From an uncultured Clostridia bacterium (GTDB lineage Bacteria > Bacillota > Clostridia > Christensenellales > Borkfalkiaceae): a stretch of DNA of 64,000 nucleotides. The first letter of the stretch is position 1, and each line of letters begins with the position of its first letter. The translations under genes were made by a program, and so were the position numbers. Location of the stretch: positions 90,455 through 154,454 of the forward strand of contig CASDRK010000018.1 in assembly GCA_949283125.1 (NCBI GenBank). The letters run 5' to 3'. The notes beneath the pieces were generated by a model, which saw only the letters and a list, made by a program, of their open reading frames with translations, ran no database searches and had not been told where the DNA came from. Of the stretch, positions 47,022 to 56,853 are shown in pieces.

Positions 47022-48056
47022 GTGTCCGGCAAACCAAAGAAAAAGTCAAAGGGCAGGCTCGGCAAAGGGCGCATCGCCGCGGCGATAGTCGCGGCCGTCG
47101 TCTGTCTCATATTTGCCGCCCTCGCCGTAACAAACGCGTTTGTGCCCGTGGTGTATCTCTCCGCCTACATGGTCGCGGCGCAACCCGGGGAACGCGGCGT
47201 GCTCACGGTGACGTTTCTCGACGTCGGCTACGGCGACTGCACCCTGTGCGAGCTGCCCGACGGAAAGATCCTGCTCATCGACGGCGGCGACGGGTCCTAT
47301 CCCAACAACCTCGCGATTCTGCGCAAACTCAATTCGCGCGGGATCGACTGCATCGATTATCTCGTGTGTTCCTCGCCCCTCGGCGAATACTGCGGCGGTC
47401 TGGCGGAAATAGTCAGATACAAGCAGGTAAAAAACGTGTTCATGCCCGCAATAGAGAACGAACACGTGACCCCGGCATATGCCGGGGCCGCACAGGCCCT
47501 GCGCGACTGCGGGGCCGAGGTGGAAATTTCCCGCTACGGCGCCGGAGCATGCGGGGAGGACTACTTTTTCACCTTTCTTTCGCCCTCCGCGCCCGAAGAC
47601 CCCGCCGGGCACTATTCCGCGCTCGACGGTTCGGCCACGGAGGAAAATATTTTCAACGTCTCGGCAATACTCTGGCTGGAATATGCCGGCACAAGCTTTG
47701 CGTTCGCCTCTTCGGCGGGCGGCGCCGCGCTCTCGTCCGTCGTCGACGATTACAAGCTTACGACGGCCGCCGGCGACGCATATGCGCCTGTCGGCAAATT
47801 CAGCGTGGAGCTGACTTCGTGCGACGTCGTATCCGTGCCCGGTCACGGCAGGGAGGAGTGCACTTCGGCGAAATGGTATGCCGCCCTTACGCCCGACGTC
47901 GCCGTCATATCCGTCGGCGAAAATTATTCCGGATATCCCTCGCCGCAGGCTGTCGCCGACATAGGCAGCTCCGCCCGCGCCATGCTCACCAGCCATAGCG
48001 GCGATATCGCCGTGAAGGTCACGGAGCGGGGGTACGAGGTGACTTCGGAGAGATAG
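47022..48056 (+). CDS. Membrane-anchored ComEC-type metallo-beta-lactamase-fold protein lacking the metal motif
   Basis: 344 residues. A basic N-terminus and one membrane helix (IVAAVVCLIFAALAVTNAFV) precede a domain like the C-terminal hydrolase domain of ComEC: VTFLDVGYGDCTL, GKILLIDGGDGS, then LVCSSPLGEYCGGL where hydrolases have the HxHxDH zinc motif. The later histidine site is VPGHGREE, and the end PDVAVISVGENYSGYP fits the family. Loss of the His/Asp cluster suggests a catalytically inactive relative. The start is GTG 47022, GGGGGG upstream; a TATAAT lies at 46983-46988. Confidence 0.75.
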   Translation: MSGKPKKKSKGRLGKGRIAAAIVAAVVCLIFAALAVTNAFVPVVYLSAYMVAAQPGERGVLTVTFLDVGYGDCTLCELPDGKILLIDGGDGSYPNNLAILRKLNSRGIDCIDYLVCSSPLGEYCGGLAEIVRYKQVKNVFMPAIENEHVTPAYAGAAQALRDCGAEVEISRYGAGACGEDYFFTFLSPSAPEDPAGHYSALDGSATEENIFNVSAILWLEYAGTSFAFASSAGGAALSSVVDDYKLTTAAGDAYAPVGKFSVELTSCDVVSVPGHGREECTSAKWYAALTPDVAVISVGENYSGYPSPQAVADIGSSARAMLTSHSGDIAVKVTERGYEVTSER

Positions 48057-48113
48057 AGCACATTTTTGCGCGTTCATGCCGCGGCCCGGCAGGAACGGTT
48101 CAAGGAGATCGAT

Positions 48114-49241
48114 ATGAAGCTTACCACAGCAGGCGAATCCCACGGCAAGGAGCTGGTGGGCATAATCGAAGGCCTGCCCGCAAATCTTCCCATAGATATC
48201 GGCGCGATCGACGGATTGCTCGCGCTCAGGCAGAGCGGCTACGGCCGCGGCGGCAGACAGAAGATAGAAAGCGACCGCATAGAGATACTGTCCGGCGTGC
48301 GCAACCGTCTCACGCTCGGCAGTCCGCTCGCCTTCCGCATAGCCAATCGCGATTACGACAACTGGAAGCCGTACATGGCGCCTGAGGGGGCCGATACGTC
48401 GGCCAAAAAACTCACCAAAGTGCGCCCCGGTCATGCCGATCTTGCGGGCGTTCTCAAGTACGACCAGACCGACGCCCGCAACATACTCGAGCGCGCCAGC
48501 GCAAGGGAGACCGCCGTCCGCGTGGCGGCCGGCGGCATTGCCATGTGCTACCTCGGCGAGCTGGGCGTGCGCGTGTCAGGCTGCGTAAGGAGCGTGTGCG
48601 GCATACGCGACGACGCAGAGCACTCCTTTGAAGAGCTTGCCGCCGCCAGGGCGCAGCCGCTGTTCATGCTCGACTCCGCCGCGCAGGCGCGGGCCATGGA
48701 GCTCATCGACGAACTCAGGGCCGGGGGCGATACGGCCGGGGGCACGGTCGAAGTGCGGGTAAAGGGGCTTAAAAGCGGATTCGGCAGCTGCATGCAGTAT
48801 TCCTCCAAGCTCGACGCCGCGCTCTGCGCCGCGCTCATGAGCATTCAGGCCATAAAGGGAGTGGAAGTCGGCATGGGCTTCGGCGTCGCCGACAGGCGCG
48901 GTTCGGCCGTGCACGACGAAATTTATATCCGAGACGGGCGCATAGTCCGCTCCACAAACAATGCCGGCGGCATCGAGGGCGGAATGTCCAACGGCGAGGA
49001 GATAGTCCTCCGCGCGGCGATGAAGCCCATACCCACGCTGATGCGCGGGCTGAACACGATAGACCTTGCAACGGGCGGCCCGGCCACCGCCGCCGCCGAG
49101 CGCAGCGACGTCGCGGCCATATGCGCGTGCGAAATAATAGCCGAAAGCGTTGTCGCTTTCGCCGTGGCGCAGGCCGTCGCCGACAGGCTGGGCGGAGACA
49201 ATATCAGGGAGGTAAAGGAGCGGTATTCCCGCCTGCCGTAA
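48114..49241 (+). CDS. aroC: Chorismate synthase
   Basis: 375 residues. It eliminates phosphate from EPSP to give chorismate, using reduced FMN. The signature GESHGKELVGIIEG opens the protein, YGRGGRQKIESD and RPGHADLAG follow, and FGVADRRGS and NNAGGIEGGMSNGE are typical. I start at ATG 48114, with AAGGAGA upstream, not the in-frame start 16 codons earlier. First of six tightly packed genes covering most of the shikimate pathway. Confidence 0.95.
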   Translation: MKLTTAGESHGKELVGIIEGLPANLPIDIGAIDGLLALRQSGYGRGGRQKIESDRIEILSGVRNRLTLGSPLAFRIANRDYDNWKPYMAPEGADTSAKKLTKVRPGHADLAGVLKYDQTDARNILERASARETAVRVAAGGIAMCYLGELGVRVSGCVRSVCGIRDDAEHSFEELAAARAQPLFMLDSAAQARAMELIDELRAGGDTAGGTVEVRVKGLKSGFGSCMQYSSKLDAALCAALMSIQAIKGVEVGMGFGVADRRGSAVHDEIYIRDGRIVRSTNNAGGIEGGMSNGEEIVLRAAMKPIPTLMRGLNTIDLATGGPATAAAERSDVAAICACEIIAESVVAFAVAQAVADRLGGDNIREVKERYSRLP

Positions 49242-49242
49242 C

Positions 49243-50310
49243 ATGAAAAAACTTATCATCAGGACCCCTTCTGGCAACAGCGCCATATATTGCGGCGCGG
49301 GCGCGTTCGCCGCGCGCGCCGGGCAGCTTTCGGAAAGACGGCTGTTCGTCGTCACCGACTCCAACGTTTTCGCGCTGTATTCCGGCGTCATAAACGAATA
49401 TTTCGGCTCCTGCCCCGTGCACGTAATGCCCGCCGGCGAACGCAGCAAAAATCAGCGCAGGCTCTTTTCCATTCTCGCCGACATGTCAAAGTCGGGCGTC
49501 ACCCGTTCATACACGCTCGTCGCCATGGGCGGCGGAGTGGTGGGCGACGTGGCGGGGCTTGCGGCGTCGCTCTACATGCGCGGCATCGACCTCGTCCAGA
49601 TACCCACCACGCTTCTGGCGCAGGTGGACAGCTCCGTCGGCGGCAAAACGGCGATAGACTTCAACGGCGTGAAAAACATGATAGGCGCGTTCTATCAGCC
49701 CTCCGAAGTGATAGTCGACCCGATGTTTTTGAAAACTCTCCCCGCGCGCGAGGTGCGCTGCGGGCTGGGCGAAATAATAAAGTACGGCGCGCTTGACGAA
49801 AACATATACGAAAAGCTGACAAAAAATGCGGGAAGACTGTTTGAAGAGAGCTTTGCCGAAGATATAACTTACGACTGCATAGCCCACAAAGCCGCCGTTG
49901 TGCGCGCCGACGAGCGCGACACGGGCGGCATGCGCAAAACATTGAATCTCGGTCACACCACCGGCCACGCGTTCGAGCTGTATTACAAGCGCAGATCGCA
50001 CGGCGAGTTCGTGCTCATCGGCATGTATTACGAAATCTACATCGCCGCAAAGATGGGCGTATGCGACCCCGCATACGGCCGCAGTCTCGTCGGGCTCATC
50101 AAAAAAGTTCTGGGCGCGGTGCCCGGTTACGACGACGCCGGCAGGGCCGCGCTGTTCGCAAAGTTCGATAAAAAGAATACCGAAAATTCGCAGGTGTCGA
50201 TGGTGGTCCCGGCCGCGCCCGGTCGCAGCGAGGAGCTGGTCCTCCCCGTCGGCGAGTACTGCGCGCTGATATCTGAATGCGCCGCGCGCATAAAGGAGAA
50301 GGAAATATGA
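49243..50310 (+). CDS. aroB: 3-dehydroquinate synthase
   Basis: 355-residue NAD/Zn enzyme forming 3-dehydroquinate from DAHP. AMGGGVVGDVAGLAAS binds NAD, IPTTLLAQVDSSVGGKTAID is the family block, and the metal ligands are in GLGEIIKYGAL and NLGHTTGHAFE. One base separates it from aroC, and it overlaps aroE in an ATGA. Confidence 0.95.
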   Translation: MKKLIIRTPSGNSAIYCGAGAFAARAGQLSERRLFVVTDSNVFALYSGVINEYFGSCPVHVMPAGERSKNQRRLFSILADMSKSGVTRSYTLVAMGGGVVGDVAGLAASLYMRGIDLVQIPTTLLAQVDSSVGGKTAIDFNGVKNMIGAFYQPSEVIVDPMFLKTLPAREVRCGLGEIIKYGALDENIYEKLTKNAGRLFEESFAEDITYDCIAHKAAVVRADERDTGGMRKTLNLGHTTGHAFELYYKRRSHGEFVLIGMYYEIYIAAKMGVCDPAYGRSLVGLIKKVLGAVPGYDDAGRAALFAKFDKKNTENSQVSMVVPAAPGRSEELVLPVGEYCALISECAARIKEKEI

Positions 50311-51104
50311 TGAAACTCGCCGTGATCGGCAAGGACGTGTCCCGGTCCGACAGTCCGGGCATGCACCGCTTCATCGCCCGCAATATGGGCAACGAAATAA
50401 CTTACGACGCCGTGTCCGTGCCCGAGCAGGCCTTCGATAAATGGATAGACGGCATAATATCCCGTTACGACGGGTTCAACGTCACCATTCCGTACAAGCT
50501 TGCGGTGATGCCGCGGCTTAAAAGCATAACCGGCGACGCCGCCGCCTTCGGGGCGGTCAACACGGTAAGGTGCTCCGATCTCTCCGGGCACAACACCGAC
50601 GGACTCGGCTTCATGCTCATGCTCAGGAACAACGGCGTGGACGCTCGCGGCAAAGACGTGCTGCTTCTCGGCGCGGGCGGCGCTGGCAGGGCGGTGGCCA
50701 AAAAACTTTCGGCCGCCGGGGCGCGCGTATTCGTGTACGACCGCAATCCCTCCAACTCAGCCGCCGTCGCGGCGGAATGTCCGGGCGCGGTCGCGCTCGG
50801 CTCGGTATGTCCCGCCGACTATTACATGATAATCAACGCCACGGGCGTGGGCATGCACGACACCGAGGGACTCTCGCCGGTGGGCGAGGACGTGCTCTCC
50901 CGCACGGAGATAGCCGTCGATCTGATATACGTCCCCGCCAAAAGCGCCTTTTTATCCGTCGCCGAGGGATTGGGCAAGCGCATAATAAACGGCATGGCCA
51001 TGCTGTTCTATCAGGCTTATTATGCCGAATGCATCTATTTCGGCGCCCGTCCGGACGACGCGCAGGCCGCCGCATTGTTTGAAAAATATTTAAAGGAAGC
51101 GTAA
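50307..51104 (+). CDS. aroE: Shikimate dehydrogenase
   Basis: 265-residue NADPH enzyme reducing 3-dehydroshikimate. The substrate site is GKDVSRSDSPGMHRF and FNVTIPYKLAVM with the catalytic Lys. GAVNTV and HNTDGLGF follow, the nucleotide loop is LLGAGGAGRAVA, and INGMAMLFYQA closes the domain. Two ATGs occur in tandem at 50307 and 50310; the first overlaps the aroB stop and AAGGAGAAGG lies upstream. Confidence 0.93.
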   Translation: MMKLAVIGKDVSRSDSPGMHRFIARNMGNEITYDAVSVPEQAFDKWIDGIISRYDGFNVTIPYKLAVMPRLKSITGDAAAFGAVNTVRCSDLSGHNTDGLGFMLMLRNNGVDARGKDVLLLGAGGAGRAVAKKLSAAGARVFVYDRNPSNSAAVAAECPGAVALGSVCPADYYMIINATGVGMHDTEGLSPVGEDVLSRTEIAVDLIYVPAKSAFLSVAEGLGKRIINGMAMLFYQAYYAECIYFGARPDDAQAAALFEKYLKEA

Positions 51105-51108
51105 GAAT

Positions 51109-51528
51109 ATGAAATTTCTGTTCATCAACGGCGTCAATCTCAACATGACCGGCCGGCGGGAAAAGGGCGTGTACGGCACGCGCACCCTCGGCGAGATAAA
51201 CGCCCGCGTCGCCGCTTGCTTCAAAGGCGACGAGTGCGAATTTTTTCAGAGCAATATCGAGGGTGAGATCTGCTCGCGCCTGCACGCGGCGCAGGACGAG
51301 GGCTGGGACGGCATAATCCTCAACGCCGGCGCGTTCACGCACTACAGCTACGCCATACGCGACGCCATAGCAGCAATAGATATCCCCGTCGTCGAGGTGC
51401 ACATGTCCAACGTGCACGCGCGCGAAGAGTTCCGCCACACCTCCGTGATATCGGCCGTGTGCAGGGGCGTAGTCGCAGGCTTCGGCGCCGACAGTTACAT
51501 TCTGGCCGCGCAGAGCTTCAAGCTATGA
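51109..51528 (+). CDS. aroQ: 3-dehydroquinate dehydratase, type II
   Basis: 139-residue dodecameric-type dehydroquinase. INGVNLNMTGRRE carries the N-terminal Asn and lid Arg, FFQSNIEGE the substrate loop, NAGAFTHYSYAIRDA the Asn/His region and EVHMSNVHAREEFR the catalytic His region. It is 4 bp after aroE and overlaps aroK in an ATGA. Confidence 0.95.
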   Translation: MKFLFINGVNLNMTGRREKGVYGTRTLGEINARVAACFKGDECEFFQSNIEGEICSRLHAAQDEGWDGIILNAGAFTHYSYAIRDAIAAIDIPVVEVHMSNVHAREEFRHTSVISAVCRGVVAGFGADSYILAAQSFKL

Positions 51529-52028
51529 AAAAGATAGTCCTGTGCGGCATGATGGGCAGCGGCAAGACCACCGTGGCCGGGGCGTTGTCGCGCATTTACG
51601 GCCTGCGCTGCGTCGACACCGACGAGCTCATAACGCGTAAGTTCGGCCCAATAAACGACATATTCGCCACACGCGGCGAGGAATATTTCCGCGACGTCGA
51701 AAGTCTCGTCGCGGAGCAGGCCGCCCGTTCACCGGACAACGACGTCATCGCGCTCGGCGGCGGCTGCGTTCTGCGCGCTGCCAACGTCCGCGCGCTCAGG
51801 CAGAGCGGAGTCATCTTCTATCTGCGCGCCGCCGCGCAGACCGTTATCGAGCGCGTGCGCGGCGACTCTTCCAGACCTCTTTTAAAAGGCGACCTCGAGG
51901 AGCGGGTCAACTGCATTCTGGCCGCGCGCTCGGCCGTCTACGAAAGCGTGGCCGACGTCGTCATAGACACTGACGACAAGTCGCCGGAAGAAATAGCAAA
52001 GATAATTACGGAGCACATGCAATCATGA
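51525..52028 (+). CDS. aroK: Shikimate kinase
   Basis: 167-residue P-loop kinase phosphorylating shikimate. Walker A is GMMGSGKTT at residues 8-16, the shikimate-binding Asp is in DTDELI, GGGCVLR binds substrate and SRPLL is in the lid. I start at ATG 51525, overlapping the aroQ stop. Its own stop overlaps the SDR gene. Confidence 0.94.
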   Translation: MKKIVLCGMMGSGKTTVAGALSRIYGLRCVDTDELITRKFGPINDIFATRGEEYFRDVESLVAEQAARSPDNDVIALGGGCVLRAANVRALRQSGVIFYLRAAAQTVIERVRGDSSRPLLKGDLEERVNCILAARSAVYESVADVVIDTDDKSPEEIAKIITEHMQS

Positions 52029-52750
52029 AGACCGCGCTCATCACCGGCGGCACCAAGGGCATAGGCAAGGCCGTCGCCCAGCGCTTTCTGGAAGCCGGAT
52101 ACGAAGTCATATTGAATTATTTCCACGACGAGGAAGCGGCGCTTGCCACGCAGAACGAATTCAACGAGCTCGACTATTGTCCCGTGCTCATGCGCGCGGA
52201 CGTGTCCGACGAGGGACAGGTCAAGGATATGTTCGGCGAGATATTCCGCATCTTCGGCGGTCTGGACGTTCTCGTCAACAACGCCGGGATATCCAAGATA
52301 AACGTCATTCAGGATACCACTCTCGCCGATTGGGAGGAGGTCGTGGGCGTAAATCTCCGCGGCGTGTTTTTGTGCAGCCGCGAAGCCGCCCGCGCAATGA
52401 TATCGGCCGGCAGGGGCGCCATAGTCAACATAGCCTCCATATGGGGCGAGGTGGGCGCCAGCTGCGAGGCGGCATATTCCGCCACGAAGGGCGGAGTGAT
52501 AGCTTTCACCAAGGCTCTCGCCAAGGAGCTTGCTCCCTCGCACGTCACGGTCAATTGCGTGTCGCCGGGCGTCATCGATACGCAGATGAACGCCGACCTC
52601 ACCGACGACGAGGTGGAAGAGCTCATAAATCAGATACCTCTCGGCAGGCTGGGCAGCGGCGAGGACGTCGCCGCCGCCGTGCTGTTCGCGGCGGAAAGCA
52701 GCTACGTGACGGGCGAAGTCATCTCGGTGGGCGGCGGATTTGCAAAGTGA
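52025..52750 (+). CDS. FabG-like short-chain dehydrogenase at the end of the aro cluster
   Basis: 241-residue classical SDR with TGGTKGIGKAVA at residues 7-18, NNAGIS, the catalytic Ser in NIASIWGE, YSATKGG and SPGVIDTQM, closest in pattern to 3-oxoacyl-ACP reductase FabG. No other fatty-acid gene is near, and the gene is joined to aroK by an ATGA, so a different keto substrate is possible. The C-terminus VTGEVISVGGGFAK is standard for FabG. Confidence 0.85.
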   Translation: MKTALITGGTKGIGKAVAQRFLEAGYEVILNYFHDEEAALATQNEFNELDYCPVLMRADVSDEGQVKDMFGEIFRIFGGLDVLVNNAGISKINVIQDTTLADWEEVVGVNLRGVFLCSREAARAMISAGRGAIVNIASIWGEVGASCEAAYSATKGGVIAFTKALAKELAPSHVTVNCVSPGVIDTQMNADLTDDEVEELINQIPLGRLGSGEDVAAAVLFAAESSYVTGEVISVGGGFAK

Positions 52751-52930
52751 TATCTCCGCGGCGGCCCGCTTTCTCCGTTGCGGCGCGGGTCGGCAATGTT
52801 TTCCGCGGGTCGGTCGGACGGCCCCGCAAGGGCGCCGCGCACTATAAATGCCGCGCGGAGCGGACGCAGGATGCGGCCAATAAAAAATATTAAAGGAAAT
52901 CGGAGATTTTTTTCGTATATAAAATTTGTG

Positions 52931-53953
52931 ATGGAAGATAACAGCGTGCGTTCAAGGACATATGCCAACGAAAGGCTCACTCTTTCGCGCTATGCCGCCC
53001 TTTCGCAGAATACCGCGGGCAGGGCGAGGGCGGAGGAGCCCTGCGCCATGCGCACCGACTATCAGCGCGACCGCGACAGGATAATCTACTGCAAGTCCTT
53101 TGCGCGGCTCAAGAACAAGACTCAGGTGTTCTTTTCGCCGGAGGGCGACCACTACGTCACGCGGCTCACGCACACGCTCGACGTCGCCCAGATCGCCCGC
53201 TCCATTGCGCGCGCCCTCGCCCTGAACGAAGATCTCGCCGAAGCCATAGCGCTGGGGCACGATCTCGGGCATACGCCCTTCGGGCACAGCGGCGAACGCA
53301 TACTCAACAAGCTTTCGCCCGCGGGGTTCCGCCACAACGAGCAGTCCGCGCGCGTGGTCGAAAAGCTGGAAAAGGACGGGCGCGGCCTCAACCTCACCGC
53401 CGAGGTGCGCGACGGCATCCTCAATCACAACGGCGACGGCGCCGCCACGCTCGAAGGCAGGTGCGTGCACCTCGCCGACCGCATAGCCTACATAAATCAC
53501 GACCTCAACGACGCTATCCGCGCGGGAGTGCTCAAGGCGGAGGACGTTCCGGCCGACATCGTCGGCGTTCTCGGCGCCACTTCGCGCGAGAGGATAAATA
53601 CCGCCATAACTTCCGTCTGGCGCAACAGCGCGGACAAACCCTTCGTCGCCATGGAGGAGAACGTAGGCAGGGCGAGCGACGAGTTGCGCTCGTTCATGTT
53701 TTCGCGGGTCTACCGCACGGCGTACGCCATGGGCGAGGAGGAGAAGGCCGAGCGCATGCTGTCGGAGATGTACTTTTATTTTTCCAAACATCCCGGCGAG
53801 CTTCCGCCCACATACAGGGCGGTCGCCGACAGCGAAGGCGCCGACCGCGCCGTGTGCGATTACATATCGTCCATGACGGACAGATATGCCGTGTATATGT
53901 TCAACCGCATATTCGTGCCCAAGGGGTGGATGTTCATAGACGAAATGGATTGA
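52931..53953 (+). CDS. dgt: dGTP triphosphohydrolase-like HD-domain protein
   Basis: 340-residue HD hydrolase that removes triphosphate from dNTPs. DYQRDRDRIIYCKSFARLKN and FSPEGDHYVTRLTHTLDVAQ start the family core, the HD pair is ALGHDLGHTPFGHSGE and a later conserved block is LADRIAYINHDLNDA. I chose ATG 52931; the longer reading upstream has a GC-rich, non-conserved N-terminus. No ribosome site is close, and TATAAA ends 7 nt before the ATG, so leaderless initiation is possible. dgt-dnaG-rpoD is a common Firmicutes order. Confidence 0.88.
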   Translation: MEDNSVRSRTYANERLTLSRYAALSQNTAGRARAEEPCAMRTDYQRDRDRIIYCKSFARLKNKTQVFFSPEGDHYVTRLTHTLDVAQIARSIARALALNEDLAEAIALGHDLGHTPFGHSGERILNKLSPAGFRHNEQSARVVEKLEKDGRGLNLTAEVRDGILNHNGDGAATLEGRCVHLADRIAYINHDLNDAIRAGVLKAEDVPADIVGVLGATSRERINTAITSVWRNSADKPFVAMEENVGRASDELRSFMFSRVYRTAYAMGEEEKAERMLSEMYFYFSKHPGELPPTYRAVADSEGADRAVCDYISSMTDRYAVYMFNRIFVPKGWMFIDEMD

Positions 53954-54002
53954 ATCCCGCGCGCCAGTCGGTTGCGCGCAGACAAAGTTGCAAGGAGTCG
54001 CC

Positions 54003-55793
54003 GTGCCCGTTTTAGATCAGGAGTTTTTGCGCACGCTCAAGGATAAACTTAATATCGTCGACGTTGCGGGCGGATACTTTTCGCTGGAAAAGCGCGGCTC
54101 CAACTATTGGGCGTGCTGTCCCTTTCATCACGAAAAGACGGCGTCTTTTTCCGTGAACGAGAGCGGACAGTTTTATCACTGTTTCGGCTGCGGAGCTTCG
54201 GGCGACGTGATAAAGCTCGTGTCCGAAATGGAGTCGCTCGATTTCATCGACACCGTCAAGCTGCTTGCCGGGCGCGCCGGGCTGCAGATGCCCGCGCTCG
54301 CCGCCGACAGCGGCCGCACCGCCGAACTCAAGCGCCGGCGCGACGCAATTCTGAAGATAATGAACGACTGCGCGCATTTCTACCTCGACAATCTCAATTC
54401 GGGCAAGGCCGACGCGCACATCCAGTATATTCTCAACCGCAAAATACCTTCGGGCGTGGTCCGCTCCTTCGGGCTCGGCGCCAGCCTCAACTTCACCGAC
54501 CTTCCGGCTTATCTCCTCAAAAAGGGCTATTCCAGGCAGGACATCGTGGACAGCGGAGCCGTAAACGAAGTGGACGGCCGGCTCGTGGACGCGCAGGGCG
54601 GCAGGCTCATCTTTCCCATCATCAACGCGCTGGACGAGGTGGTCGCATTCGGCGGCAGGGTGCTCAAAAAGACCGACTTCGCCAAGTATAAAAACACCAG
54701 AGAGACGGCGGTGTTCAACAAGAGCAAGACGCTGTACAACATAAATCTTTTAAAAAAGCTGAAAAGAAGCCAGACTATCAGGGAGGTAATAATGGTGGAA
54801 GGGTATATGGATACCATTTCGCTCTATTCCTCCGGATTCAGAAACGTGGTGGCAAGCATGGGCACGTCGCTCACGCAGGATCAGGCCCGTCTGATAAAGC
54901 GCTATGCGGATACGGTGCTCATCTCGTACGACGGCGACGCCGCCGGGCAGAAGGCAAATCTGCGCGGGCTGGACATCCTCAAGGGCGAGGGGCTCAACGT
55001 AAAGGTGGTGCCCCTGCCCGACGGTCTCGACCCCGACGACGTGATAAAGCAGCGCGGCGCGGACGGCTACAGGCGCTGCCTGGACGCGGCCATGCCGCTC
55101 ATAGATTACAAGCTTTCGGTGCTGTCCAAGGGCTACGACCTGACAAAGAGCGAGGACAAGCGCCGCTATGCTTCCGAGGCGATCAGACTGATAAAGACCG
55201 CCGACAGCGCCGCGGAACAGGAGGATCTGCTTAAAAAACTGCGCGACGCCACGGGATACACCTACGAAAGTCTCAACCGCGACCTTGCCGCCGCGCCCAG
55301 CCAGCTGGAGATAAAAAGCGATAAGCGCGAGGAGCGCGCCGACAGCGCGAACGCTTCGCTGAAGGCGTCGCGCTTCGTCATAGCCAGCCTGCTCTTCGGC
55401 GCGGACTACACGCGGGACACGGACGTGAAAGGCATACCTTTCACCAATCAGATACATCAGATACTCGCGCGGTACATACTGTCCAAAAGGCTGATGGAAG
55501 AGCAGGTGCATCTCAGCGAAATATTTGAATTTTTTGAAGAGAACACCCCCGAATACGACGAGCTTACGCGCATTCTGGACTATTCCGACGGCGCCGGGCT
55601 CACGGGCGAGGTGGCCGAAAAATATTATGCCGACAGTCTCGTCAGGCTCAGAACGGATTTCATCGACGGCGAGATAGACGAGCTTTCGGCAAAGATAACG
55701 TCGTCAGACGACGTCGGGGAGCGGAAGCGCTGCGCAGCACGCATAACCGAACTTTTGAAACAGAAGGAAAAAATCAAAAACGGAGTACAATAA
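54003..55793 (+). CDS. dnaG: DNA primase
   Basis: 596-residue primase making RNA primers at the replication fork. The zinc finger is CCPFHHEKTASF and FYHCFGCGASGDV at residues 38-64. The TOPRIM domain shows MVEGYMDTISLY and SYDGDAAGQKAN. The C-terminal helicase-binding region is present. The start is GTG 54003 with AAGGAG five nt upstream. Its stop directly touches the rpoD ATG. Confidence 0.95.
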   Translation: MPVLDQEFLRTLKDKLNIVDVAGGYFSLEKRGSNYWACCPFHHEKTASFSVNESGQFYHCFGCGASGDVIKLVSEMESLDFIDTVKLLAGRAGLQMPALAADSGRTAELKRRRDAILKIMNDCAHFYLDNLNSGKADAHIQYILNRKIPSGVVRSFGLGASLNFTDLPAYLLKKGYSRQDIVDSGAVNEVDGRLVDAQGGRLIFPIINALDEVVAFGGRVLKKTDFAKYKNTRETAVFNKSKTLYNINLLKKLKRSQTIREVIMVEGYMDTISLYSSGFRNVVASMGTSLTQDQARLIKRYADTVLISYDGDAAGQKANLRGLDILKGEGLNVKVVPLPDGLDPDDVIKQRGADGYRRCLDAAMPLIDYKLSVLSKGYDLTKSEDKRRYASEAIRLIKTADSAAEQEDLLKKLRDATGYTYESLNRDLAAAPSQLEIKSDKREERADSANASLKASRFVIASLLFGADYTRDTDVKGIPFTNQIHQILARYILSKRLMEEQVHLSEIFEFFEENTPEYDELTRILDYSDGAGLTGEVAEKYYADSLVRLRTDFIDGEIDELSAKITSSDDVGERKRCAARITELLKQKEKIKNGVQ

Positions 55794-56852
55794 ATGAATC
55801 TGTCCGATCAGAAGTTGAACGATATCCTGAAAAAGATAATCGAAGATCACCAGGCCAAGGGCTCGATAACCACCAACAGCCTGTGCGACATCATGGAAAA
55901 GTACGAAACCACGCCCAACCAGATGGATTACGTGTACAAATCCATCGCCGAAGCGGGCATCCAGATAATCGACGAGGCCGAAAGGGACAACGAGCTCTAC
56001 GAACAGGCCCTGTCCGACATAGGTCTGGACGACCCCGTAAAGATGTATCTGAAGGACATCGGGCGCGTGCCCCTGCTTTCCGCCGACGACGAGATAGAGC
56101 TCGCGCGCAAGATGCAGGAGGGCGACGAGGAGGCCAAAAAACAGCTGTCGGAGGCCAATCTCCGTCTCGTCGTCTCTATCGCCAAGCGGTATGTCGGGCG
56201 CGGCATGCTCTTCCTCGACCTCATTCAGGAGGGCAACCTCGGTTTGATGAAGGCCGTGGAAAAGTTCGATTATCAGAAGGGCTTCAAATTTTCCACATAC
56301 GCCACGTGGTGGATAAGGCAGGCCATCACGCGCGCCATAGCCGATCAGGCCCGCACCATCCGCATACCCGTGCACATGGTGGAAACGATAAACAAACTCA
56401 CAAGGGTATCGCGCATACTTTTGCAAAAATACGGCCGCGAACCCACTCCGGCGGAGATAGCGCACGAAATGAACATCTCCGAAGAGCGCGTGCGCGAGAT
56501 CCAGAAGATAGCGCAGGATCCCGTCTCGCTTGAGACGCCTATAGGCGAGGAGGAGGATTCCCACCTCGGCGACTTTATCGAAGACGACCGCGCCGTCACC
56601 CCTTCGGACAGCGTGTCCTCCACAATGCTCAAGGAGACGCTGCTTTCGGTGCTCAACAGTCTCACCCCCCGCGAGGAAAAGGTGCTCCGCCTGCGCTACG
56701 GCGTGGACGACGGCCGCCCCCGCACTCTCGAAGAGGTGGGCAAGGAATTCAACGTCACGCGCGAACGCATACGCCAGATAGAGGCCAAGGCGCTGCGCAA
56801 ACTGCGTCATCCCTCGCGCTCCAAACACCTCAAGGATTTCCTCGATACCTGA
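55794..56852 (+). CDS. rpoD: Primary sigma factor (sigma-A/RpoD)
   Basis: 352-residue housekeeping sigma factor. Region 1.2/2.1 begins [16 protein letters not shown], region 2 has [20 protein letters not shown] and [15 protein letters not shown] (the -10-reading helix 2.4), and region 4 has [19 protein letters not shown] with the -35-reading helix [17 protein letters not shown]. The short region 1.1 is typical of Firmicutes. These residues fit the TTGACA/TATAAT promoters found across the window. Confidence 0.97.
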   Translation: MNLSDQKLNDILKKIIEDHQAKGSITTNSLCDIMEKYETTPNQMDYVYKSIAEAGIQIIDEAERDNELYEQALSDIGLDDPVKMYLKDIGRVPLLSADDEIELARKMQEGDEEAKKQLSEANLRLVVSIAKRYVGRGMLFLDLIQEGNLGLMKAVEKFDYQKGFKFSTYATWWIRQAITRAIADQARTIRIPVHMVETINKLTRVSRILLQKYGREPTPAEIAHEMNISEERVREIQKIAQDPVSLETPIGEEEDSHLGDFIEDDRAVTPSDSVSSTMLKETLLSVLNSLTPREEKVLRLRYGVDDGRPRTLEEVGKEFNVTRERIRQIEAKALRKLRHPSRSKHLKDFLDT

Positions 56853-56853
56853 C

